This document shows positions 34,991 to 43,448 of a stretch of 64,000 nucleotides of DNA, piece after piece. Origin of the DNA: Sphingomonas sp. Root720 (GTDB lineage: Bacteria; Pseudomonadota; Alphaproteobacteria; Sphingomonadales; Sphingomonadaceae); assembly GCF_001428605.1 (NCBI RefSeq), contig NZ_LMID01000001.1, positions 434,001-498,000 of the forward strand, in the 5' to 3' direction. Every line of letters starts with the position of its first letter. Positions within the stretch are counted from its first letter, which is position 1. The position numbers were made by a program, and so were the translations under genes. The notes under the pieces are model-generated. The model made no database searches. It was not told where the DNA came from and saw only the letters and a list, made by a program, of their open reading frames with translations.

Positions 34991-36220
34991 TCAGGCGGCG
35001 AGAAAGCGTTCGTGCACGAGCGCGGCGTGGCGGATCAGGAATTCCTGGTCCATCAGCTGCATCGTATCGATCGCCCCCGAACGAATACCGGTGAAGGTGT
35101 CCTCCATGGTCGCGGTGTCCTCCAGCCAGGCATTGCGATGGAGCGCGTTGACATGGAGCTGCGCCGCCCGCTCGGCGGCGTTCCGGGCCGGCCGGAAATA
35201 GTTGATCCCCTCCCACAGGGTCCGACCATGGTCGAGCGGCCAGAACTGGTGGGTGAAGAAGGACATGCCCGGATAGCCACAGCCCGACGCGAGATGGATG
35301 ATGAAGTTCGGGAAGATGTTGGGCAGCTCGAACTGGAAGTCGGTGCGCCGCGTCGGATTGATCCCCGGCGGCAGCTGGTCGGGGCGCGGGCGGTGCGGCT
35401 CGGCCGAATGGAGCACACCGGCAAAAGCCGCGGTCGACGCGGCCGTATCCATGCCCGCGCCGTAGATGGTCGAGGAGGCGTGCGGGCCAATCAGCTTGAA
35501 ATCGCTATGCTCGACGCCGCGGAAGCCCGGCAGCGAGCCGGCGTGGATGGTCGGCACATGATAGCCTTCGGAAAAGGCGTAATGGGCGACCTTCCAATTG
35601 CATTCGAGTACGGTCGAATAGCGGAAGATGGTGGTCGATTCCGCATAGGGATAGCCGCCGAACAACGTGGCGAAGTCGCCCAGATAATCGAGCAGGCTCT
35701 GCTCCGGCGGATCGGCGAAGTTGATGAAGACGAAGCCTTCCCAGATGTCGCAGGCGATCTCGCGCAGTCCGAGGCAGCTCTTGTCGAGCTTGCCGAACCC
35801 CTCCTCCACCGGCACCGATTTCAGCGGGCCGTCGGTGCCGAACACCCAGCCGTGGAAGCGGCAAGTGACGACGCCGGCGCGCGAGCGGCCATAGCTTTCG
35901 AAATCGCTGTTCGGCACCACCTTGTTGCCGCGATGGGTGCAGACATTGTGGAAGGCGCGGATGCGACCGTCCTTGCCGCGCACGATCAGCACCGAGGTAT
36001 CGGCGACCGGCATCTCCTTGACCTTATAGTCGCCGATCTCCGGGATCTCCCAGGCGACAGCGACTTTCAGCCAGGCACGGCGGAAGATCTTCTCGCGTTC
36101 GAGTTCATAGACCGCCGGGTCGCGGATCGCGTCCACCGATACCGGATCGATACCCAGTTCGGCCCGGATTTCCGCGATCGAGCGGCCGAGGTGGCCCAGC
36201 GCCCTGTCCTGCACGTTCAT
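34991..36220 (-). CDS. Rieske oxygenase alpha subunit (copy A)
   Basis: A 409-residue alpha subunit. The Rieske site is C94-x-H96 and C120-x2-H123 (CRFHGW). The mononuclear iron site follows ECNWKVAHYAFSEGYHVPTIH with His221 and His226; the bridging position is Glu218 instead of the usual Asp. The substrate is unknown, and the sequence does not match biphenyl, naphthalene or benzoate enzymes clearly. AAGGAG precedes the ATG. It lies in the order SnoaL-Rieske-companion, so the three probably form one operon. Confidence 0.85.
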   Translation of the reverse strand: MNVQDRALGHLGRSIAEIRAELGIDPVSVDAIRDPAVYELEREKIFRRAWLKVAVAWEIPEIGDYKVKEMPVADTSVLIVRGKDGRIRAFHNVCTHRGNKVVPNSDFESYGRSRAGVVTCRFHGWVFGTDGPLKSVPVEEGFGKLDKSCLGLREIACDIWEGFVFINFADPPEQSLLDYLGDFATLFGGYPYAESTTIFRYSTVLECNWKVAHYAFSEGYHVPTIHAGSLPGFRGVEHSDFKLIGPHASSTIYGAGMDTAASTAAFAGVLHSAEPHRPRPDQLPPGINPTRRTDFQFELPNIFPNFIIHLASGCGYPGMSFFTHQFWPLDHGRTLWEGINYFRPARNAAERAAQLHVNALHRNAWLEDTATMEDTFTGIRSGAIDTMQLMDQEFLIRHAALVHERFLAA

Positions 36221-36240
36221 TGCTGCTCTCCTTGCGTAAA

Positions 36241-36717
36241 TCAGGCGTCGGCCAGGGCCGCCGGCTTGGGCGACCAGCCGTCGGGATAGTGCGAGATCAG
36301 GTCGGCCTTGAGCTCGAGCCGGCGGAACCGCCAGCGAGCCCCGTCGACCCGCGCTTCGGCGGCATAGCGCCCGCCGATCCAGTAGGCGCGCCCGCTCGCG
36401 GCGGTGGCGACTTCCCACAGGTAGAATTCGATATCGGCCGACCGCATGTCGGCGCTCAGCCCGACCTTGGGCGAAACCAGATAATGGAGAGTCCAGCGGA
36501 AACCCTGGTCGGCATTGCCGGCGACCCCGTCCGCGATCGTATCGCGGCCGCGCAATTCGCCATAGCGGTCGATCAGAAAGGCCGCATCGGCCACGAACAG
36601 GTCGCGCAGGCCCTCCGCCGACGGTCCGCCGTCGAAGGCCCGCCCCAGGTCGGCGATCAGGTCGTCGATCGCGCGAAGGGCCTCGAGACGGATGACCCGT
36701 TGTTCCAGCGATTCCAT
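36241..36717 (-). CDS. SnoaL/NTF2-like protein, possible oxygenase beta subunit (copy A)
   Basis: A 158-residue NTF2-fold protein: the helix LEALRAIDDLIADLGRAFD, then FVADAAFLIDRYGELRG, RWTLHYLVSP, IEFYLWEVATA and WRFRRLELKADLIS. It is homologous to the product at 42338. Oxygenase beta subunits share this fold, so it may be the beta subunit for the adjacent alpha subunit; a hydratase/isomerase is an alternative. It is 20 bases upstream of the Rieske gene on the same strand. Start chosen at 36717 behind GGAG. Confidence 0.72.
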   Translation of the reverse strand: MESLEQRVIRLEALRAIDDLIADLGRAFDGGPSAEGLRDLFVADAAFLIDRYGELRGRDTIADGVAGNADQGFRWTLHYLVSPKVGLSADMRSADIEFYLWEVATAASGRAYWIGGRYAAEARVDGARWRFRRLELKADLISHYPDGWSPKPAALADA

Positions 36718-36769
36718 ATTCGCTCCGCAAAAGCTGGGGGCGGCCAGACTGGGCCGCCCCCTGTCACGA

Positions 36770-39160
36770 TCAGAAGGAATAGCGCGCGGTGAGGTACCAT
36801 TCGCGCGGGCGACCGAAGACCCCCTCGACGATGCCGCCGAAGGAGTCGGCATAGCCCGAGCCGAGATAGACCTCCTTGGTCAGGTTCTTGACGCCCGCGG
36901 TGATGCCCCAGCGCTTGTCCTCGTCATTATAGGCGATCGACGCGTTGACGAGGTGATAGCCGTCCTGGACCAGCAGCGGATTGTTGACGGCGTCGTTGTA
37001 GACCCGCGACCGGTAGGACCAGTCGACCCGCGGCTGGAAGCTGCCGATCCCGTCTACCGCGATATTATAGGCGACGCCCGCGCTGAGCGTCCATTTCGGA
37101 GCGTTCTGAAGCTTGGTCGCAGTGGTCACGCCCGCGTTGAGCGCGCGGATGTCGACCCGGCGATATTTGGCGTCGAGATAGCCCAGACCCGCGTCGATCT
37201 GCAGCCCGCCCACCGGACGCGCCTGCATCTCGAGTTCGAACCCCTTGATCCGTGCCTTCGCCGCATTCTGGATGATCGGCGCGAAGCCCAGGGTCGGGTC
37301 GTTCACGGTGATCTGCAGGTCATCATAATCGTTGAGGAAGGCCGCCCCGTTCAGCCGCAGCCTGCGGTCGAACAGGTCCGACTTGAAGCCGACTTCGTAG
37401 GTGGTACTGGTCTCCGGCTTGAACGACGGGATGAAGGCGAACGGCGGGAAGACGCGCTGGGTGAAGCCGCCGCCCTTGAAGCCCTCGGAGTAGGAGGCAT
37501 AGGCCAGCAGCTCGGGGCTGAAGCGATAGGCCAGGCTGACCATCGGGGTCCAGGCCGTGTCCTTCACCGTCGCCCTCTGGCCCAGCGGCCCCATCAGCGG
37601 ATCGCCGTCCTGCAGGCCCGAGCCGTCCGGATTGAAGGGCGAACCGGTCAGGAAGCCCGCTTCGACGACATATTGGTTCGCGTTGCCGAAGGTCTTCTTG
37701 TCCTCGGTCCAGCGGAGACCGGCGGTGAGGTTGAGGTTGTCGACGATCTCGTAGGTACCCTGCCCGAAGAAGGCGAGGCTCTTGCCGTCGAGGACCGCGC
37801 CGCTCAGGAACACCGCATCGACGATGTTGACCAGGTCCCGGTGATTGCCGCTCTCGCTCGAATAATAGCCGCCGACGACCCAGTTGAAGCGGCCGTTGGC
37901 GACGTCGCCCTGGAGCTGGACCTCTTCGGAGAACTGATCCTGCTTCCAGTCGCTGTTCGTCTGGATGATCGACGCCGGGCTATGATCGGAGTCGCGGGTC
38001 CAGAAGCCGGTCACCTTGCGATAGGCGGTGATCGACTTGACCGAGATGCCATCGGCGATCTTCCACTCGATCGTGCCCGACGCCCCCCAGATGTTCAGAT
38101 CCGAGCCCGACTGGTAGCGCTTGGGATTGCCGTTGGTGAAGATATCCGAGATGGCCGAAAAGGTGCCGCCATGGCGATAGGGCGCGAGCGCCCACTGGCT
38201 GTTGAAGCAGCGCTGGTCGGTGAAGCGACCCGCTGCCGCCGGATTGGCACAAATGCCGGGCGCACCCGAATAGACGGCGTTCCACACCTGAGCGGCCGGC
38301 GCATTCTCGTCGATTGCGATCGCTACGTTCGGCGCCGACTGCTCGCGCGCGCGCGATCCGTCGACGGCCAGGTCGATGGTGACGTCGCTCGACGGTTCGA
38401 GCCGCAGCGCGAAGCGACCAGCGAGCTGATCGGTGTCGCCCAGGTCGGGCGCACCGGCGACCACGCCTTTCACATAGCCATCGCGCTTGTGGTAGAAACC
38501 GGCGATGCTCGAATAGACCCCCTCCGCCAGCGGCAGGTCGATCGAACCCTTGGCCTGGATGCGGTTGAAGCGGCCGGTGGTCAGCTCGAGCGAGCCGGCC
38601 AGCTTGTCGCCGGGCTTCTTGGTGACGACGCTGACCGCGCCGCCGATCGTGTTGCGGCCGAACAGCGTGCCCTGGGGACCGCGCAGCACCTCGATCCGTT
38701 CGACGTTGAGCACGTCGAGGACATTGCCGACGCCGCGCGAGATATAGACCCCGTCGAGATAGAGGCCGACGCCGGGATCGGCCGAGAGCTGATAATCGTT
38801 CTGGCCGATGCCGCGGATGAAGATGGCGGCGGTCGCATTGCTCGCCGAGACCGGCACCGAGCTGTTGAACTTCACGTTCGGGGTGAAGTCGCCGATCTGC
38901 GTGACATTGTCGATGCCGCGCGCGGTCAGGCCCTCGGCCGTGACGGCGGAGATGGCGATCGGCGTATCCTGCAGCGATTCCGCCCGGCGGCGCGCCGTGA
39001 CGGTGATGATCTCCACACCGCCATCGTCGGCCGTCTCGGCCGATGCGGCATCCGCCGGCGCCTGCTGTGCGCTGGCCATGCCGGCCGGCGCCGCAAGCCC
39101 GATCAGCGAGGCGCCGATCAGCAGCCCGCGCCGCAGCATATTCTGGTTCATCACGTTCAT
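36770..39160 (-). CDS. TonB-dependent receptor (copy 2)
   Basis: A 796-residue outer-membrane receptor with a signal peptide (MNVMNQNMLRRGLLIGASL..., ending GMASA-QQ), a plug with IITVTARRRAESLQDTPIAIS and VEVLRGPQGTLFGRNTIGG (read as RIEVLRGPQGTLFGRN), and a barrel ending FGRPREWYLTARYSF. It is related to copy 1 across its length. It is the first gene of the minus-strand TonB-SnoaL-Rieske-companion set, with a 52-base gap to SnoaL. It likely imports the oxygenase substrate. Its start is supported by the signal peptide and GGAGG. Confidence 0.9.
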   Translation of the reverse strand: MNVMNQNMLRRGLLIGASLIGLAAPAGMASAQQAPADAASAETADDGGVEIITVTARRRAESLQDTPIAISAVTAEGLTARGIDNVTQIGDFTPNVKFNSSVPVSASNATAAIFIRGIGQNDYQLSADPGVGLYLDGVYISRGVGNVLDVLNVERIEVLRGPQGTLFGRNTIGGAVSVVTKKPGDKLAGSLELTTGRFNRIQAKGSIDLPLAEGVYSSIAGFYHKRDGYVKGVVAGAPDLGDTDQLAGRFALRLEPSSDVTIDLAVDGSRAREQSAPNVAIAIDENAPAAQVWNAVYSGAPGICANPAAAGRFTDQRCFNSQWALAPYRHGGTFSAISDIFTNGNPKRYQSGSDLNIWGASGTIEWKIADGISVKSITAYRKVTGFWTRDSDHSPASIIQTNSDWKQDQFSEEVQLQGDVANGRFNWVVGGYYSSESGNHRDLVNIVDAVFLSGAVLDGKSLAFFGQGTYEIVDNLNLTAGLRWTEDKKTFGNANQYVVEAGFLTGSPFNPDGSGLQDGDPLMGPLGQRATVKDTAWTPMVSLAYRFSPELLAYASYSEGFKGGGFTQRVFPPFAFIPSFKPETSTTYEVGFKSDLFDRRLRLNGAAFLNDYDDLQITVNDPTLGFAPIIQNAAKARIKGFELEMQARPVGGLQIDAGLGYLDAKYRRVDIRALNAGVTTATKLQNAPKWTLSAGVAYNIAVDGIGSFQPRVDWSYRSRVYNDAVNNPLLVQDGYHLVNASIAYNDEDKRWGITAGVKNLTKEVYLGSGYADSFGGIVEGVFGRPREWYLTARYSF

Positions 39161-39563
39161 CGTCCCTTTTCCTCCCGATTGCACCCGGCACGGCGCCGGT
39201 TCGTCGGACACCCGGAGGTGTCCATCCGGGTCGCGCCCCCGCGCGCCCACCGATCACGAACCCCACGGCTGGTGACAGATGCATGCAACACCGTCGGGGG
39301 CCTGATGCGCTAGCCTCAGGGCGCGAGAAGCAGCACCACAGCGCGATCGAATGGGACATCGCCGAAACGCCCATTTTTCGGGCTTCCCGCCGCTCATACG
39401 CGCGCGAACGCGCGGTCATGTCGCCATTTCGGGGCGCATGACGGCCGCTTTGATGCGGTGACCGGCTACTAGGCTCGGCAGAGGGATAGCCGTCCGACGG
39501 CCCCTCCGATCATCATCTCCCCACGGTCCGGCATCGGACATCTGGAACAGCGCGAGGAAGCAG
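39161..39563. other. Divergent regulatory region between TonB copy 2 and FmdA copy 2
   Basis: A 403-base gap between two divergent operons and the largest such gap here. A perfect hairpin, GGACACC-CGGA-GGTGTCC, lies at 39206-39223 on the TonB side and would be in its mRNA leader. CGCGCG-AA-CGCGCG follows at 39401-39414. AT-rich spots such as CCATTTTTCGGG (39371-39382) may mark promoters. No protein gene was found. Confidence 0.5.
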
Positions 39564-40730
39564 ATGGCGAACACAGTGGAAGTCAAGCGCAGCGGGACGA
39601 CGGCCAAGGACGACCCCAACTGCTTCAACCGCCTGCATTGGGCGATCGAGCCGGTCATGCGCGCCAAGGCCGGCGACTATATCGTCTACGAGACGCGCGA
39701 CGCCTTCGACGACCAGTTCGATTGGTCGAGCACGCCGGCCGACGTCGCCGCCTGCGATCTGAACCGCGTCCATCCGATGACCGGCCCGGTCTTCATCGAG
39801 GGCGCCGAGCGCGGCGACGCGCTGGCGGTGACGATCGTCGACATCGCGCCGAGCGACTATGGCTATACCGTCATCGTCCCCGGCTTCGGCTTCCTGCGCG
39901 ACGTGATCCCGGGACCGTTCATCGCCAACTGGAAGCTCGACCGGCTCTGCGCCGTGTCGGATCAGATTCCGGGCGTCCGCGTGCCGATGTGCGCCTTCCC
40001 CGGCTCGATCGGCGTCCTCCCCGGCGAGCCCGAGGTCGCCGCCGCGCTCGAACGCGAAGGCGCCCTGGCGGCGGCGGGCGGCTTCGCGCTGATGCCCGAT
40101 CCGGGCCGGGCGCTCCCCGCCAGGCTGTTCGGCGAAGGCGCCCCCTATGCCGCCGAGGGCCTGCGCACCGTGGCGCCGCGCGAGAATGGTGGCAATATGG
40201 ACATCAAGGCGATGCAGGTCGGCACCACGGTGATCTTCCCCGTCCTCGTCGACGGTGCCGGCCTGTGGACCGGTGACATCCACTTCGCCCAGGGCGATGG
40301 CGAGGTGTGCGGCACCGCGGTCGAGATGGCGGCGAAGGTCACGCTGAAATGCGAGGTGATCAAGGGCGGCGGCAAGAACATCGTCTTCCCCCACGTCACC
40401 GGCGGCGGCCAGCTCCGCAACACCGAGCCGAGCCGTTTCCACGCGATCGTCGGCATGCCGGTGAAGAAGGCGGGCGAGGTCCCTCCCCACCTCGCCTATC
40501 TCGACAGCCCCAAGGTCGCCGCGCTGACCAACCTGTCGGAGGACCTGACCCTCGCGGCGCGCGACGCGCTGCTGCGGATGATCGACTGGATCGCCGAGAC
40601 CAAGGGCTACAGCCGCGAGCAGGCCTATGCGATCTGCGCCGCCGCGGTAGATCTGCGCATCGGCCAGCTCGTCGACGTCCCCAACATCATCGTGTCCGCC
40701 ATCATCCCGCTCGACATCTTCGTCGAGTGA
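39564..40730 (+). CDS. Acetamidase/formamidase family protein (FmdA/AmdA, copy 2)
   Basis: A 388-residue FmdA/AmdA-type hydrolase homologous to the 31464 product, with GAERGDALAVTIVDI, an ENGGNMD segment and the conserved HFAQGDGEVCGTAVE region. It has about 20 residues more at the N-terminus. It leads a plus-strand operon with a Rieske oxygenase, the companion protein, a SnoaL protein and a ferredoxin, so its amide substrate may belong to the same pathway. GAGGAAG precedes the ATG by a proper spacer. Confidence 0.85.
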   Translation: MANTVEVKRSGTTAKDDPNCFNRLHWAIEPVMRAKAGDYIVYETRDAFDDQFDWSSTPADVAACDLNRVHPMTGPVFIEGAERGDALAVTIVDIAPSDYGYTVIVPGFGFLRDVIPGPFIANWKLDRLCAVSDQIPGVRVPMCAFPGSIGVLPGEPEVAAALEREGALAAAGGFALMPDPGRALPARLFGEGAPYAAEGLRTVAPRENGGNMDIKAMQVGTTVIFPVLVDGAGLWTGDIHFAQGDGEVCGTAVEMAAKVTLKCEVIKGGGKNIVFPHVTGGGQLRNTEPSRFHAIVGMPVKKAGEVPPHLAYLDSPKVAALTNLSEDLTLAARDALLRMIDWIAETKGYSREQAYAICAAAVDLRIGQLVDVPNIIVSAIIPLDIFVE

Positions 40731-40759
40731 GCACGACCGGCAGCATCGGAGATACGACA

Positions 40760-41953
40760 ATGAACGCTGAACATCGCTGGCTCGAAGCCTATCCCGAACT
40801 CGGCTCGGGCCCGATCTCGACCGAGCCGTACATCTCGCCCGAATGGTATGAAAAGGAGAAGGAGAAGATTTTCCGCAAGGTGTGGCTATGCGTCGGCCGG
40901 GCCAACGAATTGCCGAGGGCGGGCGACTACAAGGTCAAGCGGATCGAGGCGGCGGGCACGTCGGCTATCGTCATCCGCGGCAAGGACGGCGAGATCCGTG
41001 CCTTCCACAACATGTGCGCGCATCGCGGCAACACCGTAGTGACCGAGAGCGGCGACGAAAGCTACGGCAGCAGCCGGGCGGCGGTGCTCACCTGCCGTTT
41101 CCACGGCTGGGTTTACGGCGCCGACGGGTCGCTGAAGAGCGTGCCCAGCGAGAACCGCTTCTATGATTGCTTCGACAAGGGGCATAACGGCCTCGCGCCG
41201 ATCCATGTCGGCCTGTGGGAAGGCTTCATCTTCATCAACGTCGCCGAGACTCCGGACAACAGTCTCGAAGCGTTTCTCGGCGACTATGCCGAGCATTTCC
41301 GGGGTTTTCCCTTCGACGAGCTCGACTTCGGCTTCACCTACCGGACCGAGGTCGACTGCAACTGGAAGGTCGCGCACGACGCCTTCGCCGAAGCCTATCA
41401 TGTCGACACCATCCATGCCGGTTCCTTCCCCAACGTCTTTTCGACCGGCCTCCAGAACGTGAAACTGATGGGACCGCACCGAACCTGCGCGGTCTGCCTG
41501 ACACTCGACGCCAAGCCCACGCCCGTCGCCGGAATCGCCAATGCGATCGCCGGGGCCAGCCTGGTCTCGCGGCGTGGGGAATCGATGCTGCCGCCGCTGA
41601 TCAACCCCGATCATCGTTCCGACTTCGCGTTCGAGCTGAGCGTGCTGTTCCCCAACACCCTGCTTCACGTCTCGGAAGGCATCTGGTTCACCCACCAGTT
41701 CTGGCCGCTCGCGCACAACCGGACGCTGTGGGAAGGTCGCTATTATGTGAAGGCGCCGACCAGCAACGCCCAGCGCTGGGCGATCGAGCATGCGATGACG
41801 CTCCAGCGCAACGCCTGGCTCGAGGATACCGCGACGATGGAGGACACCCAGCGGGCGATGCAGTCGCGCGCCAAGTCGCTCCAGCACCTCCAGGACGACG
41901 AGATACTGATCCGCCACGGCGCGATCGTCGTCGACCGATATGTGAACGCCTGA
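40760..41953 (+). CDS. Rieske oxygenase alpha subunit (copy B)
   Basis: A 397-residue alpha subunit clearly related to copy A. The Rieske ligands are C86-x-H88 and C112-x2-H115. The mononuclear site (VDCNWKVAHDAFAEAYHVDTIH) has His214 and His219, with Glu211 in the bridging position. It shares with copy A the sequences NWKVAH, FTHQFWPL, LWEG and RNAWLEDTATMEDT. It sits 29 bases after FmdA copy 2, behind GGAGA. The substrate is unknown; a carboxylated aromatic or an amide-derived acid is possible. Confidence 0.87.
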   Translation: MNAEHRWLEAYPELGSGPISTEPYISPEWYEKEKEKIFRKVWLCVGRANELPRAGDYKVKRIEAAGTSAIVIRGKDGEIRAFHNMCAHRGNTVVTESGDESYGSSRAAVLTCRFHGWVYGADGSLKSVPSENRFYDCFDKGHNGLAPIHVGLWEGFIFINVAETPDNSLEAFLGDYAEHFRGFPFDELDFGFTYRTEVDCNWKVAHDAFAEAYHVDTIHAGSFPNVFSTGLQNVKLMGPHRTCAVCLTLDAKPTPVAGIANAIAGASLVSRRGESMLPPLINPDHRSDFAFELSVLFPNTLLHVSEGIWFTHQFWPLAHNRTLWEGRYYVKAPTSNAQRWAIEHAMTLQRNAWLEDTATMEDTQRAMQSRAKSLQHLQDDEILIRHGAIVVDRYVNA

Positions 41954-41969
41954 CGAAAGACCCGATAGA

Positions 41970-42341
41970 ATGACCCTATCCCCCTTGCCGGCCGCGTTCG
42001 CCGACCTGGCGCCCTGGCTCGACTGGGCCCTCCCCACCGCGGACGAGCGGCAGGCCAGGCGTCTCGCCTCGACCTCCGCTGAGCTCCGTCAATTCTATGA
42101 CGGCGTGCTGCCCCGCCTGGAAGCGATCCTGGCGGAGGTCGACAGGCACCCGCTGGGCGCGCTGCCGGCGGAGCTGCAACCGATCTACAACATGGCGCTG
42201 TCGCTGGCCGAAGTCGCCCCGCATATCGAATTGTACAATGGCGCGGTGGGCGTACCCTATGCCTTCGAGGAAGGGCGCTTCATCGCCGTCCATGGCGATC
42301 AACCGACCTGGGAATGCCGACAGCCGATGGGTTTCCGGTGA
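41970..42341 (+). CDS. Small Rieske-oxygenase companion protein (copy B)
   Basis: A 123-residue protein homologous to copies A and C. It has LDWALPTADERQARRLAS, the FYDGVLPRLEAIL stretch, LAEVAPHIELYNG near residues 79-91 and a YAFEEGRF ending. It directly follows Rieske copy B (16 bases) and its stop overlaps the SnoaL start (GTGA). This is the second of three independent Rieske-companion pairs. Function unknown; no catalytic or metal-binding motif is evident. Confidence 0.7.
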   Translation: MTLSPLPAAFADLAPWLDWALPTADERQARRLASTSAELRQFYDGVLPRLEAILAEVDRHPLGALPAELQPIYNMALSLAEVAPHIELYNGAVGVPYAFEEGRFIAVHGDQPTWECRQPMGFR

Positions 42342-42835
42342 CCGCCGAGGGCGGTTTCTCCACGGAGGAACGGCTCGCCCGGCTCGAGGCGCGCGCCGAG
42401 ATTTCGGATCTCGTCGCGCGCTACGCCCAGGGTGCCGATCGCAAGAATGATCCCGCCATATTGGGCCCATTGTTCGCCGACGACGCGACATGGTCGGCCG
42501 AAGGCTTCGGCACGCTGGTCGGTCGCGACGCCATCGCCGCCGGGCTCGCCGCGGTCGCGGCGGAGCGCGTGCTCTGGTCGATCCATTACATGGTCTCGCC
42601 ACTGGTCGAGCTGGCGGAGGACGGGCTCACCGCCCGCTGCCACTGGTATCTGTGGGAGCTGTGCACGATGGCGGGGGAAGGAACGGCTGCGACCGACAGC
42701 TGGTTCGGCGGCTGGTATGACAGCGAATTGGCGAAGACCGACCGGGGCTGGCGCTTCACGCGCGTGACCCTCGACGTCCGCCTTCAGGGAGAAGCGAATC
42801 CACCATGGCAACTCAAGAAACCGGTGCGGATGTGA
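42338..42835 (+). CDS. SnoaL/NTF2-like protein, possible oxygenase beta subunit (copy B)
   Basis: A 165-residue NTF2-fold protein homologous to the product at 36241: the helix RLEARAEISDLVARYAQGADRKNDP, then LFADDATWSAEGFG, WSIHYMVSPLVELAEDG, CHWYLWELCTMAGEG and WRFTRVTLDVRL. The HYMVSP and YLWE segments match copy A. The GTG at 42338 overlaps the companion stop as GTGA; ATG at 42314 would add eight residues. It also overlaps the ferredoxin gene by 31 bases, so the genes are tightly coupled. Beta-subunit role is inferred. Confidence 0.72.
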   Translation: MTAEGGFSTEERLARLEARAEISDLVARYAQGADRKNDPAILGPLFADDATWSAEGFGTLVGRDAIAAGLAAVAAERVLWSIHYMVSPLVELAEDGLTARCHWYLWELCTMAGEGTAATDSWFGGWYDSELAKTDRGWRFTRVTLDVRLQGEANPPWQLKKPVRM

Positions 42836-43137
42836 CGATCAGGCTTTGCGCGACCCATGACATTCCCGAGGGCGAGGTCCGCCAGGTCGAGTTGGACGAC
42901 GGGCGAATGCTCGCCGTCTATCACCTCGACGGCGAGTTTTTCGCGACCGACGACCTGTGCACCCATGGCGACGCGTCGCTGTCGGAAGGCGAGATCGAGG
43001 ATGGCAAGATCCTCTGCCCCTATCATATGGGAAGCTTCGACATCCGTACCGGCGAGGCTTGCGCCGCCCCCTGCTCGATCGCGATCAGGACCTACCGGCT
43101 GAGGATCGACCAGGACGACGTCCTGCTCGCCGACTGA
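42805..43137 (+). CDS. Rieske-type [2Fe-2S] ferredoxin
   Basis: A 110-residue Rieske ferredoxin. The cluster motif C-x-H-x17-C-x2-H is read from DDLCTHGDASLSEGEIEDGKILCPYHMGSFD, near residues 51-75. Such proteins pass electrons from a reductase to Rieske oxygenases. It is the last gene of the FmdA-Rieske-companion-SnoaL-ferredoxin operon, and may serve copies A and C as well because no other Rieske ferredoxin lies near. A matching reductase is not seen in this window. Confidence 0.9.
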   Translation: MATQETGADVTIRLCATHDIPEGEVRQVELDDGRMLAVYHLDGEFFATDDLCTHGDASLSEGEIEDGKILCPYHMGSFDIRTGEACAAPCSIAIRTYRLRIDQDDVLLAD

Positions 43138-43270
43138 CCGTCCGCTACTGCCCCGCACCCCGGCCGGACCGCCCGGAGCGATTTCGCAGCGGATGGAAAC
43201 ATCCGTCGCCTCGGAAGCCGCGGTAAAACAAGGGTATGATCTCATTTGGCGGACGAAACGCTGCCCACTG

Positions 43271-43410
43271 CCGTCGCCCCGGGCTTGACCCGGGGTCCCG
43301 CTTCCCTTCTATTCCGTCGAATGGAGCAGAGCGCCGATTGGGCACCACTCTGCAGGACAGACTGACCTGAAGCAAAGAAGTGGGACCCCGGGTCAAGCCC
43401 GGGGTGACGG
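43271..43410. repeat. Inverted pair of REP-like palindromes
   Basis: Each arm contains the perfect dyad CCCCGGG-CTTGA-CCCGGGG. One lies at 43277-43295, the other inverted at 43386-43404. The full arms, 43271-43299 and 43382-43410, match as inverted repeats with one mismatch and enclose 82 bases. This fills most of the 311-base gap between the ferredoxin and convergent AraC genes. Such elements are typical intergenic repeats in sphingomonads and could fold as a long stem that ends both transcripts. Confidence 0.75.
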
Positions 43411-43448
43411 GCGCGTGGTGGCGAACCGCCTCAGCTTCGACCGGGGTT

